From the NCBI GenBank assembly GCA_011051755.1, contig DRKN01000010.1:1-52806 (forward strand): a stretch of DNA of 52,806 bases, written 5' to 3'. The DNA comes from Gammaproteobacteria bacterium (GTDB taxonomy: Bacteria; Pseudomonadota; Gammaproteobacteria; SZUA-152). Under the pieces are notes generated by a model. The model was not told where the DNA came from and searched no databases. It saw only the letters and a program-made list of their open reading frames with translations. A program made the translations under genes and the position numbers. This document shows, piece by piece, positions 26,654-36,357 of the stretch (position 1 is the first letter of the stretch; each line of letters opens with the position of its first letter).

Positions 26654-27312
26654 TCCCTCCCCGCGCGGGCGCAGACCCAGACCTCAACCTGGGCAGCGCC
26701 TGCGTCACGCAGGGTGCGGGCCAGTTCCTGTACCGTGCAGCCGGTCGTCATCACGTCATCGACGATGGCAATACGGCCTGCCAACGTCTGTCTCACGCCA
26801 AAGGCCCTCTTGAGGTTGCTGTGCCGCTGCCCGACGGGCAGTTCGGCCTGCGCCGGGGTATTGCGCAGACGCCGGCAGCTGTGGGTGTCGAGGGGCAGCC
26901 TCAAGCGCCGGGCGATAGGCTGCGCCAGCGCCAGTGACTGATTGAAACCGCGTTCACGCAGGCGGGCCGGATGCAGGGGGACGGGCATAATACGCCCGGG
27001 CAGGCCGTCCGTGCGACCCTCCAGCCACCGTGCCATCAGCCCGCCGAGGGTGCGCGCAAGCGCCAGCCGGCGCTTGAACTTGAGATCCTTCAACAGACGA
27101 TCCAGCGGCGCGTGATAGGCAAAGGGCGCCAGGCAGCGCGCGAAGGCCGGGGGGGCGCTTTGACATTGCCTACAGAGGCTGCCGTGGTGGCGTGTGGCCG
27201 GCAACGGGATGGCGCAACGCCCGCAAGCAACCTCGATGACGGGCAGGTCGAGGCGGCAGGCGTGGCATAGATCCAGCCCGGCATCGCCCCGCTCACCGCA
27301 TAACACACACAC
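26650..27312 (-). CDS. comF: ComF-family phosphoribosyltransferase-like protein
   Basis: 220 residues. N-terminal zinc-ribbon cysteines (CVLC, CHAC, CGRC, CRQC) followed by a phosphoribosyltransferase fold with the PRPP loop IAIVDDVMTTGCT (about 179-191). ComF proteins are needed for natural DNA uptake in several bacteria (ComFC/GntX type). The start is GTG 27312. It is divergent from bioB, with a palindrome between the two, a common arrangement in gammaproteobacteria. Confidence 0.9.
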   Translation of the reverse strand: MCVLCGERGDAGLDLCHACRLDLPVIEVACGRCAIPLPATRHHGSLCRQCQSAPPAFARCLAPFAYHAPLDRLLKDLKFKRRLALARTLGGLMARWLEGRTDGLPGRIMPVPLHPARLRERGFNQSLALAQPIARRLRLPLDTHSCRRLRNTPAQAELPVGQRHSNLKRAFGVRQTLAGRIAIVDDVMTTGCTVQELARTLRDAGAAQVEVWVCARAGRD

Positions 27313-27332
27313 CGGCTCCAGCAGAGAGTGGC

Positions 27333-27347
27333 GGTTAATATTTAACC
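27333..27347. promoter_or_regulatory. Palindrome between comF and bioB
   Basis: GGTTAA-TAT-TTAACC, followed after ATT by a third half-site GGTTGA. It lies about 30 bases upstream of the predicted bioB -35 box. The half-site is not the BirA operator half-site (TGTAAACC) but is a plausible repressor site or an AT-rich promoter element for comF. Confidence 0.4.
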
Positions 27348-27375
27348 ATTGGTTGATTGATTTGCTCCTCCCTGG

Positions 27376-27403
27376 TTGACAGCTCTCCTGTGCGCGCTAA
27401 GAT
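27376..27403 (+). promoter_or_regulatory. Sigma-70 promoter of the biotin operon
   Basis: TTGACA at 27376-27381 and TAAGAT at 27398-27403, 16 bases apart. This places the transcript start near 27410 and leaves a leader of about 45 bases before bioB. No biotin-type riboswitch or BirA operator is seen in it. Confidence 0.7.
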
Positions 27404-27455
27404 GCAGCACTCTCCAGTATCTCTTATTTACTTCCAGACCCCAAGGAGTCCCCGC

Positions 27456-28481
27456 ATGGATAATGAAGCCTACCGCCGTATCGATACCTTTACCCAGCGT
27501 ATTCTCGACGGTGGCGACATCAGTGCCGGGGAAGGTCGCTGGTTGTTGGGGCTGGATCATGATTACCTGCCCTGGCTGATGGCGGGGGCTGATCGTATTC
27601 GCAAGACCTACCGTGGTAACGAAATCGAAGTCTGCGGAATCTCCAATGTACGCTCGGGAAACTGCGCCGAAAATTGCTCATTCTGCTCGCAAAGCGCTCA
27701 TCACAAGACCTCCGCGCCGGCCTATGACTACATCGCCAGCGAGGAGCTGGTGTCGCAGGCCCGACGCGCCCGCGACTGGGGTGTGAGTGACTTCGGTGTG
27801 GTCTCCAAGGGCTGGGGCATACGCTCGGACAAGGAGCGTAAGCAGCTGGGTGAATATTTTTCCGCCATGGAGACGCACTCGGACGTGGGCCGTTGCGCTA
27901 GCCTGGGCGTGCTGACGCCGGAGACGGCCGCCGAACTGAAGGCCATGGGACTGGAGAATTATCACCACAACATCGAGACCGCCGAGAGTTTTTTCGATCA
28001 TGTCTGCACCACCCACTCCTACCAGGAAAACATCGATACCATCCGTCACGCCCGCGATGCCGGTTTGCGTGTCTGCGCCGGTGGCATCCTCGGCATGGGT
28101 GAAAGCCTGGATCAGCGTGTCGAACTGGCCATGCAACTGCGCGAGCTGGGCGTCGATTCGGTGCCGATGAACTTCCTCAATCCGGCCAAGGGCACCCCCA
28201 TGGGCAAGCTCGCCACCATGGAACCCTTCGAGATCCTGCAAAGCATCGCCGTATTCCGCTACCTGCTGCCACGCGCCGAGATCCGTATCGCCGGCGGCCG
28301 CCATTTTCTCGGTGACATGCAGTCGATGATTTTTATGGCCGGCGCGTCTGCGGTGATGATCGGCGACTACCTCACCACCCATGGGCGCAGCGCCAAGGAT
28401 GATCTGAAGATGTTCGACGATCTCAAGCTGACCATTCGTGGTGACACCCAGCGCCGTCGCACGGCCGAGAGCGAGGCCTGA
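27456..28481 (+). CDS. bioB: Biotin synthase
   Basis: 341 residues. Radical-SAM enzyme that inserts sulfur into dethiobiotin, the last step of biotin synthesis. The 4Fe-4S/SAM motif is CAENCSFC in [14 protein letters not shown] (about 67-74). [35 protein letters not shown] and the 2Fe-2S ligand Arg in [11 protein letters not shown] are all present. AAGGAG lies eight bases before ATG 27456; a longer frame from 27357 covers the promoter and is not real. First gene of bioBFHCD. Confidence 0.97.
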   Translation: MDNEAYRRIDTFTQRILDGGDISAGEGRWLLGLDHDYLPWLMAGADRIRKTYRGNEIEVCGISNVRSGNCAENCSFCSQSAHHKTSAPAYDYIASEELVSQARRARDWGVSDFGVVSKGWGIRSDKERKQLGEYFSAMETHSDVGRCASLGVLTPETAAELKAMGLENYHHNIETAESFFDHVCTTHSYQENIDTIRHARDAGLRVCAGGILGMGESLDQRVELAMQLRELGVDSVPMNFLNPAKGTPMGKLATMEPFEILQSIAVFRYLLPRAEIRIAGGRHFLGDMQSMIFMAGASAVMIGDYLTTHGRSAKDDLKMFDDLKLTIRGDTQRRRTAESEA

Positions 28482-28492
28482 TCCAGGCAGCT

Positions 28493-29647
28493 ATGGAGGC
28501 TGAATTGCACGCTGCTCTGGTCGAGCGCCGGGCGCAGGCGCTGTACCGCACGCGGCGGGTGGTGGATGGGCCGCAGGCCCCGCAGCAGATCATCGACGGG
28601 CGTGAGGTGCTGAGTTTTTGCAGCAACGATTACCTGGGTCTGGCCAACCACCCCGAGGTGATCGCCGCTTTGCAGCGCGGCGCCGATGAGTATGGTGTCG
28701 GCGCCGGTGCGGCGCACCTGATCAACGGTCATTCACGCGCCCACCATGCCCTCGAAGAAGCGCTGGCCGAATTCACCGGCCGCGAACGCGCACTGCTGTT
28801 TTCCACCGGCTACATGGCCAACCTCGGCGTTATCACCGCCCTGCTGGGCAAGACCGATGCGCTGTTCGAAGACCGTCTCAATCACGCCTCGCTGATTGAC
28901 GCGGGCCGGCTGTGCGGCGCGCGCCTGCGGCGTTACCGGCATGCCGACCCTGCGTCGTTGGACGGATTTCTCGGCAAACATCCGCAGGGCCGCCGCTTGA
29001 TCGCCAGCGATGGCGTCTTCAGCATGGATGGTGATCTGGCGCCCCTGCCCGCCTTGGCGGCAGCGGCGGCGCGCGGTGATGCCTGGCTGATGATTGATGA
29101 TGCACATGGCTTGGGCGTACTGGGACGCCAGGGCCGCGGTACGCTAAATCACTTCGGCATGGGCGCCGGCGAGGTGCCGGTCTTGATGGGCACCCTCGGC
29201 AAGGCCTTCGGCACCAGCGGCGCCTTTGTCGCCGGCCGCGAGGCCCTGATCGAAACCCTGATCCAGCAGGCGCGCAGCTACATCTACACCACCGCCCTGC
29301 CCCCGGCGCTGGCCGAGGCCACGCGCACCAGCCTGCGCCTGTTGCAGCGTGGCGACGCACAGCGCGAGCGTCTGCTGGCCTTGATCCGGCGCTTTCGCCA
29401 CGGGGCCGGACAATTGGGTTTGGCGCTGATGGCATCGGAGACGCCTGTCCAGCCCATCGTCGTGGGCGAAACGGCGCGGGCGGTGGCCGTCAGCGAGGCA
29501 CTGTTGCGACGCGGCATGCTCGTCACCGCCATCCGTCCACCCACGGTGCCCGACGGTAGTGCACGGCTGCGCGTGACCCTGTCGGCGGCGCACAGCGAAG
29601 CACAGGTCGACCGGCTGCTCGATGCGTTCGGCGAAGTGCTCACATGA
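28493..29647 (+). CDS. bioF: 8-amino-7-oxononanoate synthase
   Basis: 384 residues. PLP enzyme condensing pimeloyl-ACP with L-alanine. [37 protein letters not shown], the PLP Asp/His in [12 protein letters not shown] and the Schiff-base Lys in [15 protein letters not shown] mark it as BioF rather than KBL. Eleven bases separate it from bioB, and its stop overlaps the bioH start (ATGA). Confidence 0.95.
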   Translation: MEAELHAALVERRAQALYRTRRVVDGPQAPQQIIDGREVLSFCSNDYLGLANHPEVIAALQRGADEYGVGAGAAHLINGHSRAHHALEEALAEFTGRERALLFSTGYMANLGVITALLGKTDALFEDRLNHASLIDAGRLCGARLRRYRHADPASLDGFLGKHPQGRRLIASDGVFSMDGDLAPLPALAAAAARGDAWLMIDDAHGLGVLGRQGRGTLNHFGMGAGEVPVLMGTLGKAFGTSGAFVAGREALIETLIQQARSYIYTTALPPALAEATRTSLRLLQRGDAQRERLLALIRRFRHGAGQLGLALMASETPVQPIVVGETARAVAVSEALLRRGMLVTAIRPPTVPDGSARLRVTLSAAHSEAQVDRLLDAFGEVLT

Positions 29648-30429
29648 ACGAGTCCCGGTTGTTTTGCAAAACGCAAGGCAGCGGGCCGGATCTGGTGCTG
29701 CTGCATGGCTGGGGCATGAATGCCGATGTCTGGGATGGTGTCGTGCCCATGCTGGCGAAACAGCACCGCGTCACCGGTGTGGATCTGCCGGGCCATGGCC
29801 GCCACAGTGACCCGGAGAGTGACTTTTCACTGCCAGCACAGGCAAAAAAAATCGCGGAAATTCTGCCGCCAAAATCCACGCTTGTCGGCTGGTCGTTGGG
29901 GGGGGTGCTGGCGCTCCAGGTGGCGTTGGAGTTTCCAGGGCGAATCAAGGCCCTGGTGCTGGTGGCCAGCAGTCCCCGCTTTGTGCGTGCGGACGACTGG
30001 CCCGATGCCATGAATAGCGATGTGCTGCGGGGTTTTGCCAATGAGCTGCAAAGCGATTGCACAAAAACCATCAAGCGCTTTCTGGCCATACAGGCACTGG
30101 GTAGTGAACATGCGCGTGAGGAACTGCGCCTGCTGCGCGAGCGGGTGTTCGCCCACGGCGAGCCGGAGCGCAAGGCGCTGGCCAGCGGGCTGGATATTCT
30201 CATGACGGCCGATTTTCGTGAACGCCTGCCGCAGCTACAGTGTCCGACACTCCTGTTGAGTGGCGAACGCGATACGCTGTTTCCCGTACAGGCGGCGCAA
30301 CGCACCCAAGCCCTGCTAGCCGATGCGACATTGCGTGTGGTGCAGGGCGCCGGCCATGCGCCGTTTCTGTCGCACCCCGAAAGTTTTGTCCACGTATTGC
30401 AGGAATTTCTGAATGATGACACATCGTGA
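29644..30429 (+). CDS. bioH: Pimeloyl-ACP methyl ester esterase
   Basis: 261 residues. Alpha/beta hydrolase that removes the methyl group added by BioC, ending the pimelate-building cycle. [16 protein letters not shown], the nucleophile elbow [11 protein letters not shown] (Ser about 81), the Asp in [10 protein letters not shown] and the His in [11 protein letters not shown] complete the triad. Overlaps by ATGA with bioF and GTGA with bioC. Confidence 0.94.
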   Translation: MNESRLFCKTQGSGPDLVLLHGWGMNADVWDGVVPMLAKQHRVTGVDLPGHGRHSDPESDFSLPAQAKKIAEILPPKSTLVGWSLGGVLALQVALEFPGRIKALVLVASSPRFVRADDWPDAMNSDVLRGFANELQSDCTKTIKRFLAIQALGSEHAREELRLLRERVFAHGEPERKALASGLDILMTADFRERLPQLQCPTLLLSGERDTLFPVQAAQRTQALLADATLRVVQGAGHAPFLSHPESFVHVLQEFLNDDTS

Positions 30430-31262
30430 ATAGGCCGACTTCATTGCACAAGCGCAGCCTGCGTCATGCCTTTGACCGTGCCGCCGAGCAATATGATGAT
30501 GTAGCCGTGCTGCAACGCGAGGTGGGCGAGCGCATCATGGAGCGTTTGCAGTTGGTGCAGATCTCACCGCAGACCATTCTCGATGTGGGCGCGGGTACCG
30601 GTGTGTTCAGCCAGGCATTGAGTCGGCGTTACAAAAAATCGCGTGTGCTGGCAGTGGATATCGCCCCGCGCATGCTGTTGCAGGCACGCAAGCGCAAGGG
30701 TTGGTTCCGCCGTCAGGGTTTTATCTGTGGTGATGCCGACAGCCTGCCGATCGCCTCCGCCAGTATCGACCTGATCTTTTCCAATTTCACCCTGCAGTGG
30801 TGCGGCGAGCCGGATCAGGCCTTTGCGGAATTCCGTCGGGTGCTGAAACCGGGTGGTCTGCTGATGTTTTCCACCCTCGGCCCGGATACCCTGAAAGAGC
30901 TGCGGCAAAGCTGGCAGGCCGTGAATGCCGCGCAACATGTACACAACTTCATCGATATGCACGATGTGGGGGATGCCCTGTTGCGGGCGGGCCTGAGTGA
31001 CCCGGTGATGGATATGGAGAACTTCACCCTCGTCTATGGCGATGCCATGCAGCTGATGCGTGAATTGAAAATCATTGGCGCGCATAATGCCGCTATCGAC
31101 CGCCCGCAGGGCCTGACGGGAAAAGGCAGTATAAAAAAAATGCTCACCGCTTACGAAGACTTGCGCCGTGATGGCGTATTGCCGGCCACCTATGAAGTGG
31201 TCTATGGACATGCCTGGGGGCCACTGGTGGCGGACAATGAAATCCAGGTGTCGTTTCCCTGA
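30426..31262 (+). CDS. bioC: Malonyl-ACP O-methyltransferase
   Basis: 278 residues. SAM-dependent methyltransferase that disguises malonyl-ACP so that fatty-acid enzymes can build pimeloyl-ACP. Motif I is ILDVGAGTGVFSQAL (about 50-64), followed by VLAVDIAPRML and FSNFTLQWCGEPDQAF, a block typical of BioC. The start is GTG 30426, overlapping the bioH stop. The stop overlaps the bioD ATG (TGATG). Confidence 0.94.
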   Translation: MNRPTSLHKRSLRHAFDRAAEQYDDVAVLQREVGERIMERLQLVQISPQTILDVGAGTGVFSQALSRRYKKSRVLAVDIAPRMLLQARKRKGWFRRQGFICGDADSLPIASASIDLIFSNFTLQWCGEPDQAFAEFRRVLKPGGLLMFSTLGPDTLKELRQSWQAVNAAQHVHNFIDMHDVGDALLRAGLSDPVMDMENFTLVYGDAMQLMRELKIIGAHNAAIDRPQGLTGKGSIKKMLTAYEDLRRDGVLPATYEVVYGHAWGPLVADNEIQVSFP

Positions 31263-31969
31263 TGGCCGGTATCTTCGTCACCGGCACCGATACCGACGTT
31301 GGCAAGACGCACATCGCGCTGGGCTTGATGGCGGCATTGCAGCAGCGGGGATTGTGTGTTGCCGCCATGAAGCCGGTGTCGGCGGGCTGTGAGCCGGGTG
31401 GCGGTGAAGGCGAACGGGGTTTACGCAATGACGATGCCTTGCAACTGTCGGTGCAGTCGTCGGTTTCCATTCCCTATCAGACACTGAATCCCTACGCCTT
31501 CGAGCCCGCCATTGCCCCGCATATCGCCGCGCAGGCGATGGGCGTAACCATGCAGTTGGATGTTCTGAGGCATGCCTGCACGGAGATCGAAAGTCAGGCC
31601 GACGTGGTGGTGGTCGAAGGCGCCGGTGGCTGGCTGGTGCCGGTCAATGCACGGGAGACGCTGGCGGATCTGGCCGTGGCGCTGGGTTTTCCGGTGGTGC
31701 TGGTGGTGGGGGTGCGCCTGGGCTGTCTGAATCATGCCCTGCTGAGTGCCGAGTGCATTCGTGCCCGGGGCCTGGTGTTGGCGGGTTGGGTGGCCAATGA
31801 GATATCGACACAGGCGCTTTGCGTCGACGAAAATATCACCGCCCTGTCACAGCGGCTGCCGGTGCCGCTGTTGGGGCGCGTACCCTTCGATGGGCAGGCT
31901 GGCGCCGGACGCACGGCCGCCCATCTGGATGTTGGCCCGCTGCTTGAATCTATTTCCGGAAAACCATAA
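31262..31969 (+). CDS. bioD: Dethiobiotin synthetase
   Basis: 235 residues. ATP-dependent carboxylation and ring closure of 7,8-diaminopelargonate. P-loop GTDTDVGKTHIALGL (about 7-21), substrate loop AAMKPVSAGCE and VVVEGAGGWLVPVN are present. Last gene of the operon; a bidirectional terminator follows directly after the stop. bioA, which makes its substrate, is not in the window. Confidence 0.95.
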   Translation: MAGIFVTGTDTDVGKTHIALGLMAALQQRGLCVAAMKPVSAGCEPGGGEGERGLRNDDALQLSVQSSVSIPYQTLNPYAFEPAIAPHIAAQAMGVTMQLDVLRHACTEIESQADVVVVEGAGGWLVPVNARETLADLAVALGFPVVLVVGVRLGCLNHALLSAECIRARGLVLAGWVANEISTQALCVDENITALSQRLPVPLLGRVPFDGQAGAGRTAAHLDVGPLLESISGKP

Positions 31970-32003
31970 AAAACGGCGGCACCATAGCCGGCGCCGCCGT
32001 TTT
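31970..32003. terminator. Bidirectional terminator between bioD and the DUF481 gene
   Basis: AAAACGGCGGC (31970-31980) pairs with GCCGCCGTTTT (31993-32003) over a 12-base loop. A-tract and T-tract are part of the stem, so it can act on transcripts from both sides. Confidence 0.9.
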
Positions 32004-32014
32004 ATCGTTGCTGA

Positions 32015-32734
32015 CTACTTGCCGAAGCTGTAGAGCAGGGCAATGGCGACTTCGTCGTCGGCCTTTTTCTTGTCGCCCGGCACCACGGAAGAATGACGCA
32101 GGGTATAGCTGATCTTGGTGTGCAGATTGCCGGCGATCTGTGCGGTGAGAGCCGTGACGGAGCGGGTCACGGCGCCGCCCTTGTCCCTGTCGCCGATTTC
32201 CGTGGTGAGATCCTCGCTGAACTTGGCGGTCTTGCTCACGTTCCACAACAGCTTGAGAGCGCCGCGAACGGTGAATTCATCCTCGGTTTCATCGGTGATC
32301 TTGAGTTGGCTTTGCCGGGCGCCGGGTGCGACTTCGATATCCAGCGTTACCTTATCGTTTTGCACCACGCGGTGACCGTAACCGATGTTGGCCGTGGCGC
32401 GGTAGTCGTAGCCACTGAAGCGGTCGGCTTCATAGCCGAGGAAGCCGAAGAAGTATCCGCGTTCCGTGATCTTATAGTTGCTTTGGCCGCTGGCAAAGTA
32501 GCGCTCGGCGTTGGTGCTGCCATCGTTGGTATTGTTGAGAGCTTCGATGGTGAGTATATTCCGCCATTTGTCGAGTTCCTGCTCGGCCTTGGCCTTGGCA
32601 TTGATCGTAGAGGTATCGGTGTTGCCACCGGTTTTCACGTAGCCGAGTTCGGCTTCGCCCTTCCAGTCTGCACTGGCAAGACCCGGTGCAAGACAGGCGG
32701 TCAGAATAGCGATGGAAAGAAAATTTCTGTTCAT
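32015..32734 (-). CDS. DUF481 (YdiY-like) outer membrane protein
   Basis: 239 residues. A signal peptide (MNRNFLSIAILTACLAPGLASA) is followed by the DUF481 barrel: WKGEAELGYVKTGGNTDTST near the start, repeated amphipathic strands and the C-terminal VAIALLYSFGK with a final aromatic region. The family includes the E. coli YdiY protein, described as acid- or salt-inducible; no substrate is known. It stands alone between the biotin operon and pyrE. Confidence 0.85.
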   Translation of the reverse strand: MNRNFLSIAILTACLAPGLASADWKGEAELGYVKTGGNTDTSTINAKAKAEQELDKWRNILTIEALNNTNDGSTNAERYFASGQSNYKITERGYFFGFLGYEADRFSGYDYRATANIGYGHRVVQNDKVTLDIEVAPGARQSQLKITDETEDEFTVRGALKLLWNVSKTAKFSEDLTTEIGDRDKGGAVTRSVTALTAQIAGNLHTKISYTLRHSSVVPGDKKKADDEVAIALLYSFGK

Positions 32735-32807
32735 GATCGATCCTCGGGATGATGGTCGGATTCAGGGGATAGCCAAGGGGCGCATTATAGCCTGACTGGA
32801 TTTAGTC

Positions 32808-33449
32808 TTACACACCATATTGCGCGCGATAGGCGCAAATAGCGGCCAAAGATTCTGCCATACCTGTCGACTCGCCGAGATAGTCCACCAGACTGCCCAA
32901 TTGTACGATGCTGGCCACTCTGAGCCCGTAGTCGCGCTCCACTTCCTGGATCGCCGATGTCTCACCCTGACCGCGTTCCTGCCGGTCCAGCGCGATCACC
33001 ACCCCCGCCGGCGTGGCGCCGCTGGCCTGGATGATGTCCACGGATTCGCGCACTGAGGTGCCGGCGGAAATGACATCGTCGATGATCAGTACACGGCCCG
33101 CGAGTGGTGCGCCGACGATGATGCCGCCCTCGCCGTGATCCTTGGCTTCCTTGCGATTGAAAGCATAGGGCAGGTCACGATCATGGTGATCGGCCAGGGC
33201 GATGGCCAGGGTCGCGGCCAGCGGGATGCCCTTGTAGGCGGGGCCGTAAATCATGTCGAATTCGATGCCGGAATCCATTACCGCCTGTGCGTAATAGCGG
33301 CCGAGGCGCGCCAGGCTGCGGCCGGTATTGAACAGGCCACTGTTAAAAAAATAAGGACTGAGACGGCCGGACTTGAGGGTGAATTCACCAAAGCGTAGCA
33401 CGTCCACGTCGATGGCGAAGTTGAGAAATTCACGTTGATAGTCTTGCAT
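32808..33449 (-). CDS. pyrE: Orotate phosphoribosyltransferase
   Basis: 213 residues, exactly the enterobacterial PyrE length. Joins orotate to PRPP in pyrimidine synthesis. N-terminal [33 protein letters not shown] with the catalytic Lys, and the PRPP loop [17 protein letters not shown] (about 120-136) are clear. The ATG at 33449 is chosen by family length; the longer frame from 33704 overlaps the divergent nuclease gene. The pair pyrE and xthA-like nuclease, divergent, is common in related bacteria. Confidence 0.96.
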   Translation of the reverse strand: MQDYQREFLNFAIDVDVLRFGEFTLKSGRLSPYFFNSGLFNTGRSLARLGRYYAQAVMDSGIEFDMIYGPAYKGIPLAATLAIALADHHDRDLPYAFNRKEAKDHGEGGIIVGAPLAGRVLIIDDVISAGTSVRESVDIIQASGATPAGVVIALDRQERGQGETSAIQEVERDYGLRVASIVQLGSLVDYLGESTGMAESLAAICAYRAQYGV

Positions 33450-33594
33450 GGTGGCCTTTCCGTATGAAACAAATGAAAGAAGTACGGCGTATTCTAGCGC
33501 AAGTCGCCTTGCCCCGGTGGCCCGTTGCGATATCTCTTCAGGGTATTTCTCTACGGTATACTGGCGCGCTTTGTCGCATCGACCGGAGAGATTC

Positions 33595-34389
33595 ATGAAA
33601 GTCATTACCGCCAACGTCAACGGCATACGTGCCGCCGCCAAAAAGGGTTTCTTCGACTGGCTCGCCCGGCAGGGTGCCGACGTCGTCTGCATCCAGGAAA
33701 CCAAGGCCCAGGAGCACCAGCTGGAGGCCGAGCACTTTTATCCCCATGGGTACCATTGCTATTACGTGGATGCGGAAAAAAAAGGCTACAGCGGCGTGGC
33801 CATCTACGCCAGAAAAGAGCCGCTGAAAGTTATTACCGAGCTGGGGGAAGGCTTCGAGGATATGGACGCCGAGGGGCGCTTCATCCAGGCCGACTTCGAC
33901 ACCGACATGGGCAAACTCAGCATCGTGTCACTCTACCTGCCCTCTGGCTCCAGCAAGGAAGAACGGCAGCAGATAAAGTTCAGCTTCATGGAACGTTTTC
34001 GCGAAAGACTCAAGGCCCTGCGCCGCAAACGCAGTGAATTCATTATTTGTGGCGACTGGAACATCGTGCATAAGGAAATCGATATCAAAAACTGGAAGAG
34101 CAACCAGAAAAATTCCGGCTGCCTGCCGGAAGAGCGCGCCTGGCTGGATGAAGTCTTCGGCTCACTGGGTTTCGTCGATGCCTTTCGTGTGGTGAACCAG
34201 GCACCCAGCCAGTACACCTGGTGGTCAAACCGCGGCCAGGCCTGGAGCAAAAATGTGGGTTGGCGTATCGATTATCAGGTTATCACCCCCAGGCTGAAGG
34301 ATCGTGTCAAGGCTGTGGAAATCTACAAGGAAGAACGCTTCTCCGATCATGCGCCGCTGATCATTGAGTATGAAATAAAAATGCAGTGA
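33595..34389 (+). CDS. xthA: Exodeoxyribonuclease III (AP endonuclease, ExoA/XthA type)
   Basis: 264 residues. Metal-dependent base-excision repair nuclease. Conserved blocks: [29 protein letters not shown] with the metal-binding Glu, [11 protein letters not shown] with the catalytic Asp and Asn, and RIDYQVIT plus [12 protein letters not shown] with the catalytic His. GGAGAG lies before ATG 33595. The sequence fits the ExoIII family that prefers tight Gly-rich N-termini; which of the paralogues (xthA or exoA) it is cannot be said. Confidence 0.92.
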   Translation: MKVITANVNGIRAAAKKGFFDWLARQGADVVCIQETKAQEHQLEAEHFYPHGYHCYYVDAEKKGYSGVAIYARKEPLKVITELGEGFEDMDAEGRFIQADFDTDMGKLSIVSLYLPSGSSKEERQQIKFSFMERFRERLKALRRKRSEFIICGDWNIVHKEIDIKNWKSNQKNSGCLPEERAWLDEVFGSLGFVDAFRVVNQAPSQYTWWSNRGQAWSKNVGWRIDYQVITPRLKDRVKAVEIYKEERFSDHAPLIIEYEIKMQ

Positions 34390-34909
34390 AAAAAAGCCAA
34401 AACGCACCGCAAGGATAAAAAACTGACCCCATGAATCATGTGGTTTGTGTCACGGTTGTCCCGTTAATTTTTTCTTGTGTTTGGTCTGGCTGGCAGAGTG
34501 TCTGGGGGGGTAACACTGGTTGAGGTTCCTGCGTCACCTCAACCGGTGTTTGTTATCCCAAGCTTGTGGATCGGTATTGCCTTGGGTGAGGCTAAGGGGG
34601 GGTGTTCTCAATCATTTTGACCGTCCTGTTGTCTCTGAAAAAGCGCCGGACACCCCTCTGTGGACAGTGTCATGTGCGCTCTTCGTTTTCCTTAACCGCT
34701 GCGCGTCAGCCCTGGATTTTCACCGGGTTCTCTTTTGGCCAGCCCCAAGATAGTGGGGTGGCACCGAAGGTGGGGCGCGAGATAATGGGCCTTGGCGAAA
34801 AATGCAAAACCAAGCCGCTCTGTCAGAAATGGCAGATTTTATCCGCGGGCGCGCGAAAACCGTGGCACAATACCGCTCCCCTGTAATGTTGCCCATCCTT
34901 GGAGGCCCC
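34390..34909. other. 520-bp intergenic region with a long hairpin
   Basis: No gene is supported. Short frames have no recognisable features. It holds the hairpin at 34508-34558, entered separately, and GGAGG at 34901 which belongs to the next gene. Confidence 0.6.
34508..34558. repeat. Long stem-loop after the nuclease gene
   Basis: AACACTGGTTGAGGT (34512-34526) pairs with ACCTCAACCGGTGTT (34536-34550) with only one G-T wobble over a nine-base loop. Outside it GGGTAAC and GTTATCC add partial pairing. No T-tract follows. Confidence 0.75.
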
Positions 34910-35728
34910 ATGATTCGTGCGCATCCGATTTTCCGCTTTCTCGCTCTGGCCCTGTGGCTGATGCCACTGCTGGTGGTTGCAGAGACCGCGGAGTTTCCCG
35001 GGCGTAAGATTTATCCTGATATCAGCGTCATCACCCTGGAGCAGCTCAAGGCGCGGCGGCATGAGGTGCTGGTGGTGGATGTGCGTTCCGCCTATGAATA
35101 TCAGACCCTGCATATCACGGGTGCGATTAATATTCCCCTCGCCGACGAACACTTTGCGGGCCGGATGGCAAACCTGCGTGCCGAAAACATGAACGGTATC
35201 GTAGTCTATTGTAATGGTAAGACCTGCATGAAATCCTATCAGGCGGCGAGGAAATGCGCCGAGGCCAATATTGCCAGTGTCTATGCCTTCGATGCCGGTA
35301 TCATGGACTGGGCCAGAGCCTATCCCGGGGCCGCCAAACTGTTGGGCGAAACGCTGGATAACCCCGATAGGCTGATCAGCGGGGATGATTTCAGAAGACG
35401 TTTGATCGATCCGGGGGTCTTTGGTGAACGTGTGGCATCCTCGAATGCCTATGTGCTGGATGTCCGTGATCGTTTTCAGCGTGATGCCCTGGGGCTGTTC
35501 CCGGGACGCGAGTGGCGCGCCTTTCTCGATGACAGCGAGAAACTGGATCGCTATATCCACAAGAGTCTGCGTGAGGGGCGGGCACTTTTGATCTATGATG
35601 CCGCCGGCAAGCAGGTACGCTGGTTGCAGTATTATCTGCAAAGCAAAGGCGTACATAAATATTATTTCATGGCAGGCGGTGCACGGGCCTATTATAAGGA
35701 GATGACAGATGAATTCCTGGCGCGCTAG
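34910..35728 (+). CDS. Exported tandem-rhodanese protein
   Basis: 272 residues from the ATG at 34910 (GGAGG just upstream). A signal peptide (MIRAHPIFRFLALALWLMPL, cleavage after about 26) sends it to the periplasm. The first rhodanese domain (about 35-135) has VDVRSAYEYQTLHITGAINI and an active-site loop VVYCNGKTCMKS with Cys. The second domain (about 150-260) has VLDVRDRFQRDALGLFPGRE but reads LLIYDAAGKQVRW where the catalytic Cys should be, so it is probably not a sulfurtransferase. Sulfur-carrier roles in the periplasm are likely but the partner is unknown. The PilZ gene starts 41 bases later. Confidence 0.85.
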   Translation: MIRAHPIFRFLALALWLMPLLVVAETAEFPGRKIYPDISVITLEQLKARRHEVLVVDVRSAYEYQTLHITGAINIPLADEHFAGRMANLRAENMNGIVVYCNGKTCMKSYQAARKCAEANIASVYAFDAGIMDWARAYPGAAKLLGETLDNPDRLISGDDFRRRLIDPGVFGERVASSNAYVLDVRDRFQRDALGLFPGREWRAFLDDSEKLDRYIHKSLREGRALLIYDAAGKQVRWLQYYLQSKGVHKYYFMAGGARAYYKEMTDEFLAR

Positions 35729-35769
35729 TGGTATGTGCGGAATATTCGGCAGCCCTGCTGCGGTGCTCG

Positions 35770-36201
35770 ATGATGCGCAACTATATTCGACACCCCTCTG
35801 ATATCCCCATTGATTTTCAACCGGAGGAGTTGACCGAGGCGCATTCTGATCGCCTGAAAAACATCAGCCAGGGCGGACTTGCCTTCCAATCCTCGACAAG
35901 TCTGGCGCCGGGCAGCATCATACGTGTGAAGATCCCCCTGGTCAGCCCTGTATTCCAGGCCGTGGGGCGTGTGACATGGTGCCATGGCCGGGGCGATCAG
36001 TTCGAGATCGGTATCGAGTTTCTGGATCTTGGCGATGTGTTTCGTGTCCGCATGGTAGAGCAACTGTGCCATATCGAGCATTTCCGGCAGCAGATTCTCG
36101 AGCAGGAAGGCCGCGAACTCACCAGTGAACAGGCGGCGGCAGAGTGGATTCAGCGCTTTGCACCGGATTTTCCCGGCTCGGATGACAACAGCCGGACATA
36201 A
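35770..36201 (+). CDS. PilZ-domain protein
   Basis: 143 residues from ATG 35770 (ATG 35773 is equally possible; GTG 35728 is not favoured). PilZ domains bind cyclic di-GMP. The N-terminal RHPSDIPIDF and the NISQGGLAF block correspond to the RxxxR and (D/N)xSxxG motifs; the first is imperfect (single Arg before HPSD). A helical tail follows (about 100-143, RVRMVEQLCHIEHFRQQILE), as in PilZ proteins that act through partner binding. Its closeness to the rhodanese gene suggests co-transcription, but the two functions are not obviously related. Confidence 0.8.
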   Translation: MMRNYIRHPSDIPIDFQPEELTEAHSDRLKNISQGGLAFQSSTSLAPGSIIRVKIPLVSPVFQAVGRVTWCHGRGDQFEIGIEFLDLGDVFRVRMVEQLCHIEHFRQQILEQEGRELTSEQAAAEWIQRFAPDFPGSDDNSRT

Positions 36202-36357
36202 TTCCGGGGCCGGGCAGGGATATTTTGAGCACTTCCCATGGTCATAGGTCATCGTGCCATGGCGGGTGTGGTGTGCGCACAGTCTGTAGTGAACGGCGAA
36301 TCAACAAATATTCCTGCCGGCTGAGTCGGATGCAAGTGTGGTGTAACGTATAAAGGG

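Noticed and set aside
27404-27455. Riboswitch in the bioB leader
   Set aside because: The leader is only about 45 bases and shows no stable structure.
30564-31211. 215-codon minus-strand frame opposite bioC
   Set aside because: BioC is well supported by motifs and overlaps in the bio operon; the other strand shows no family features.
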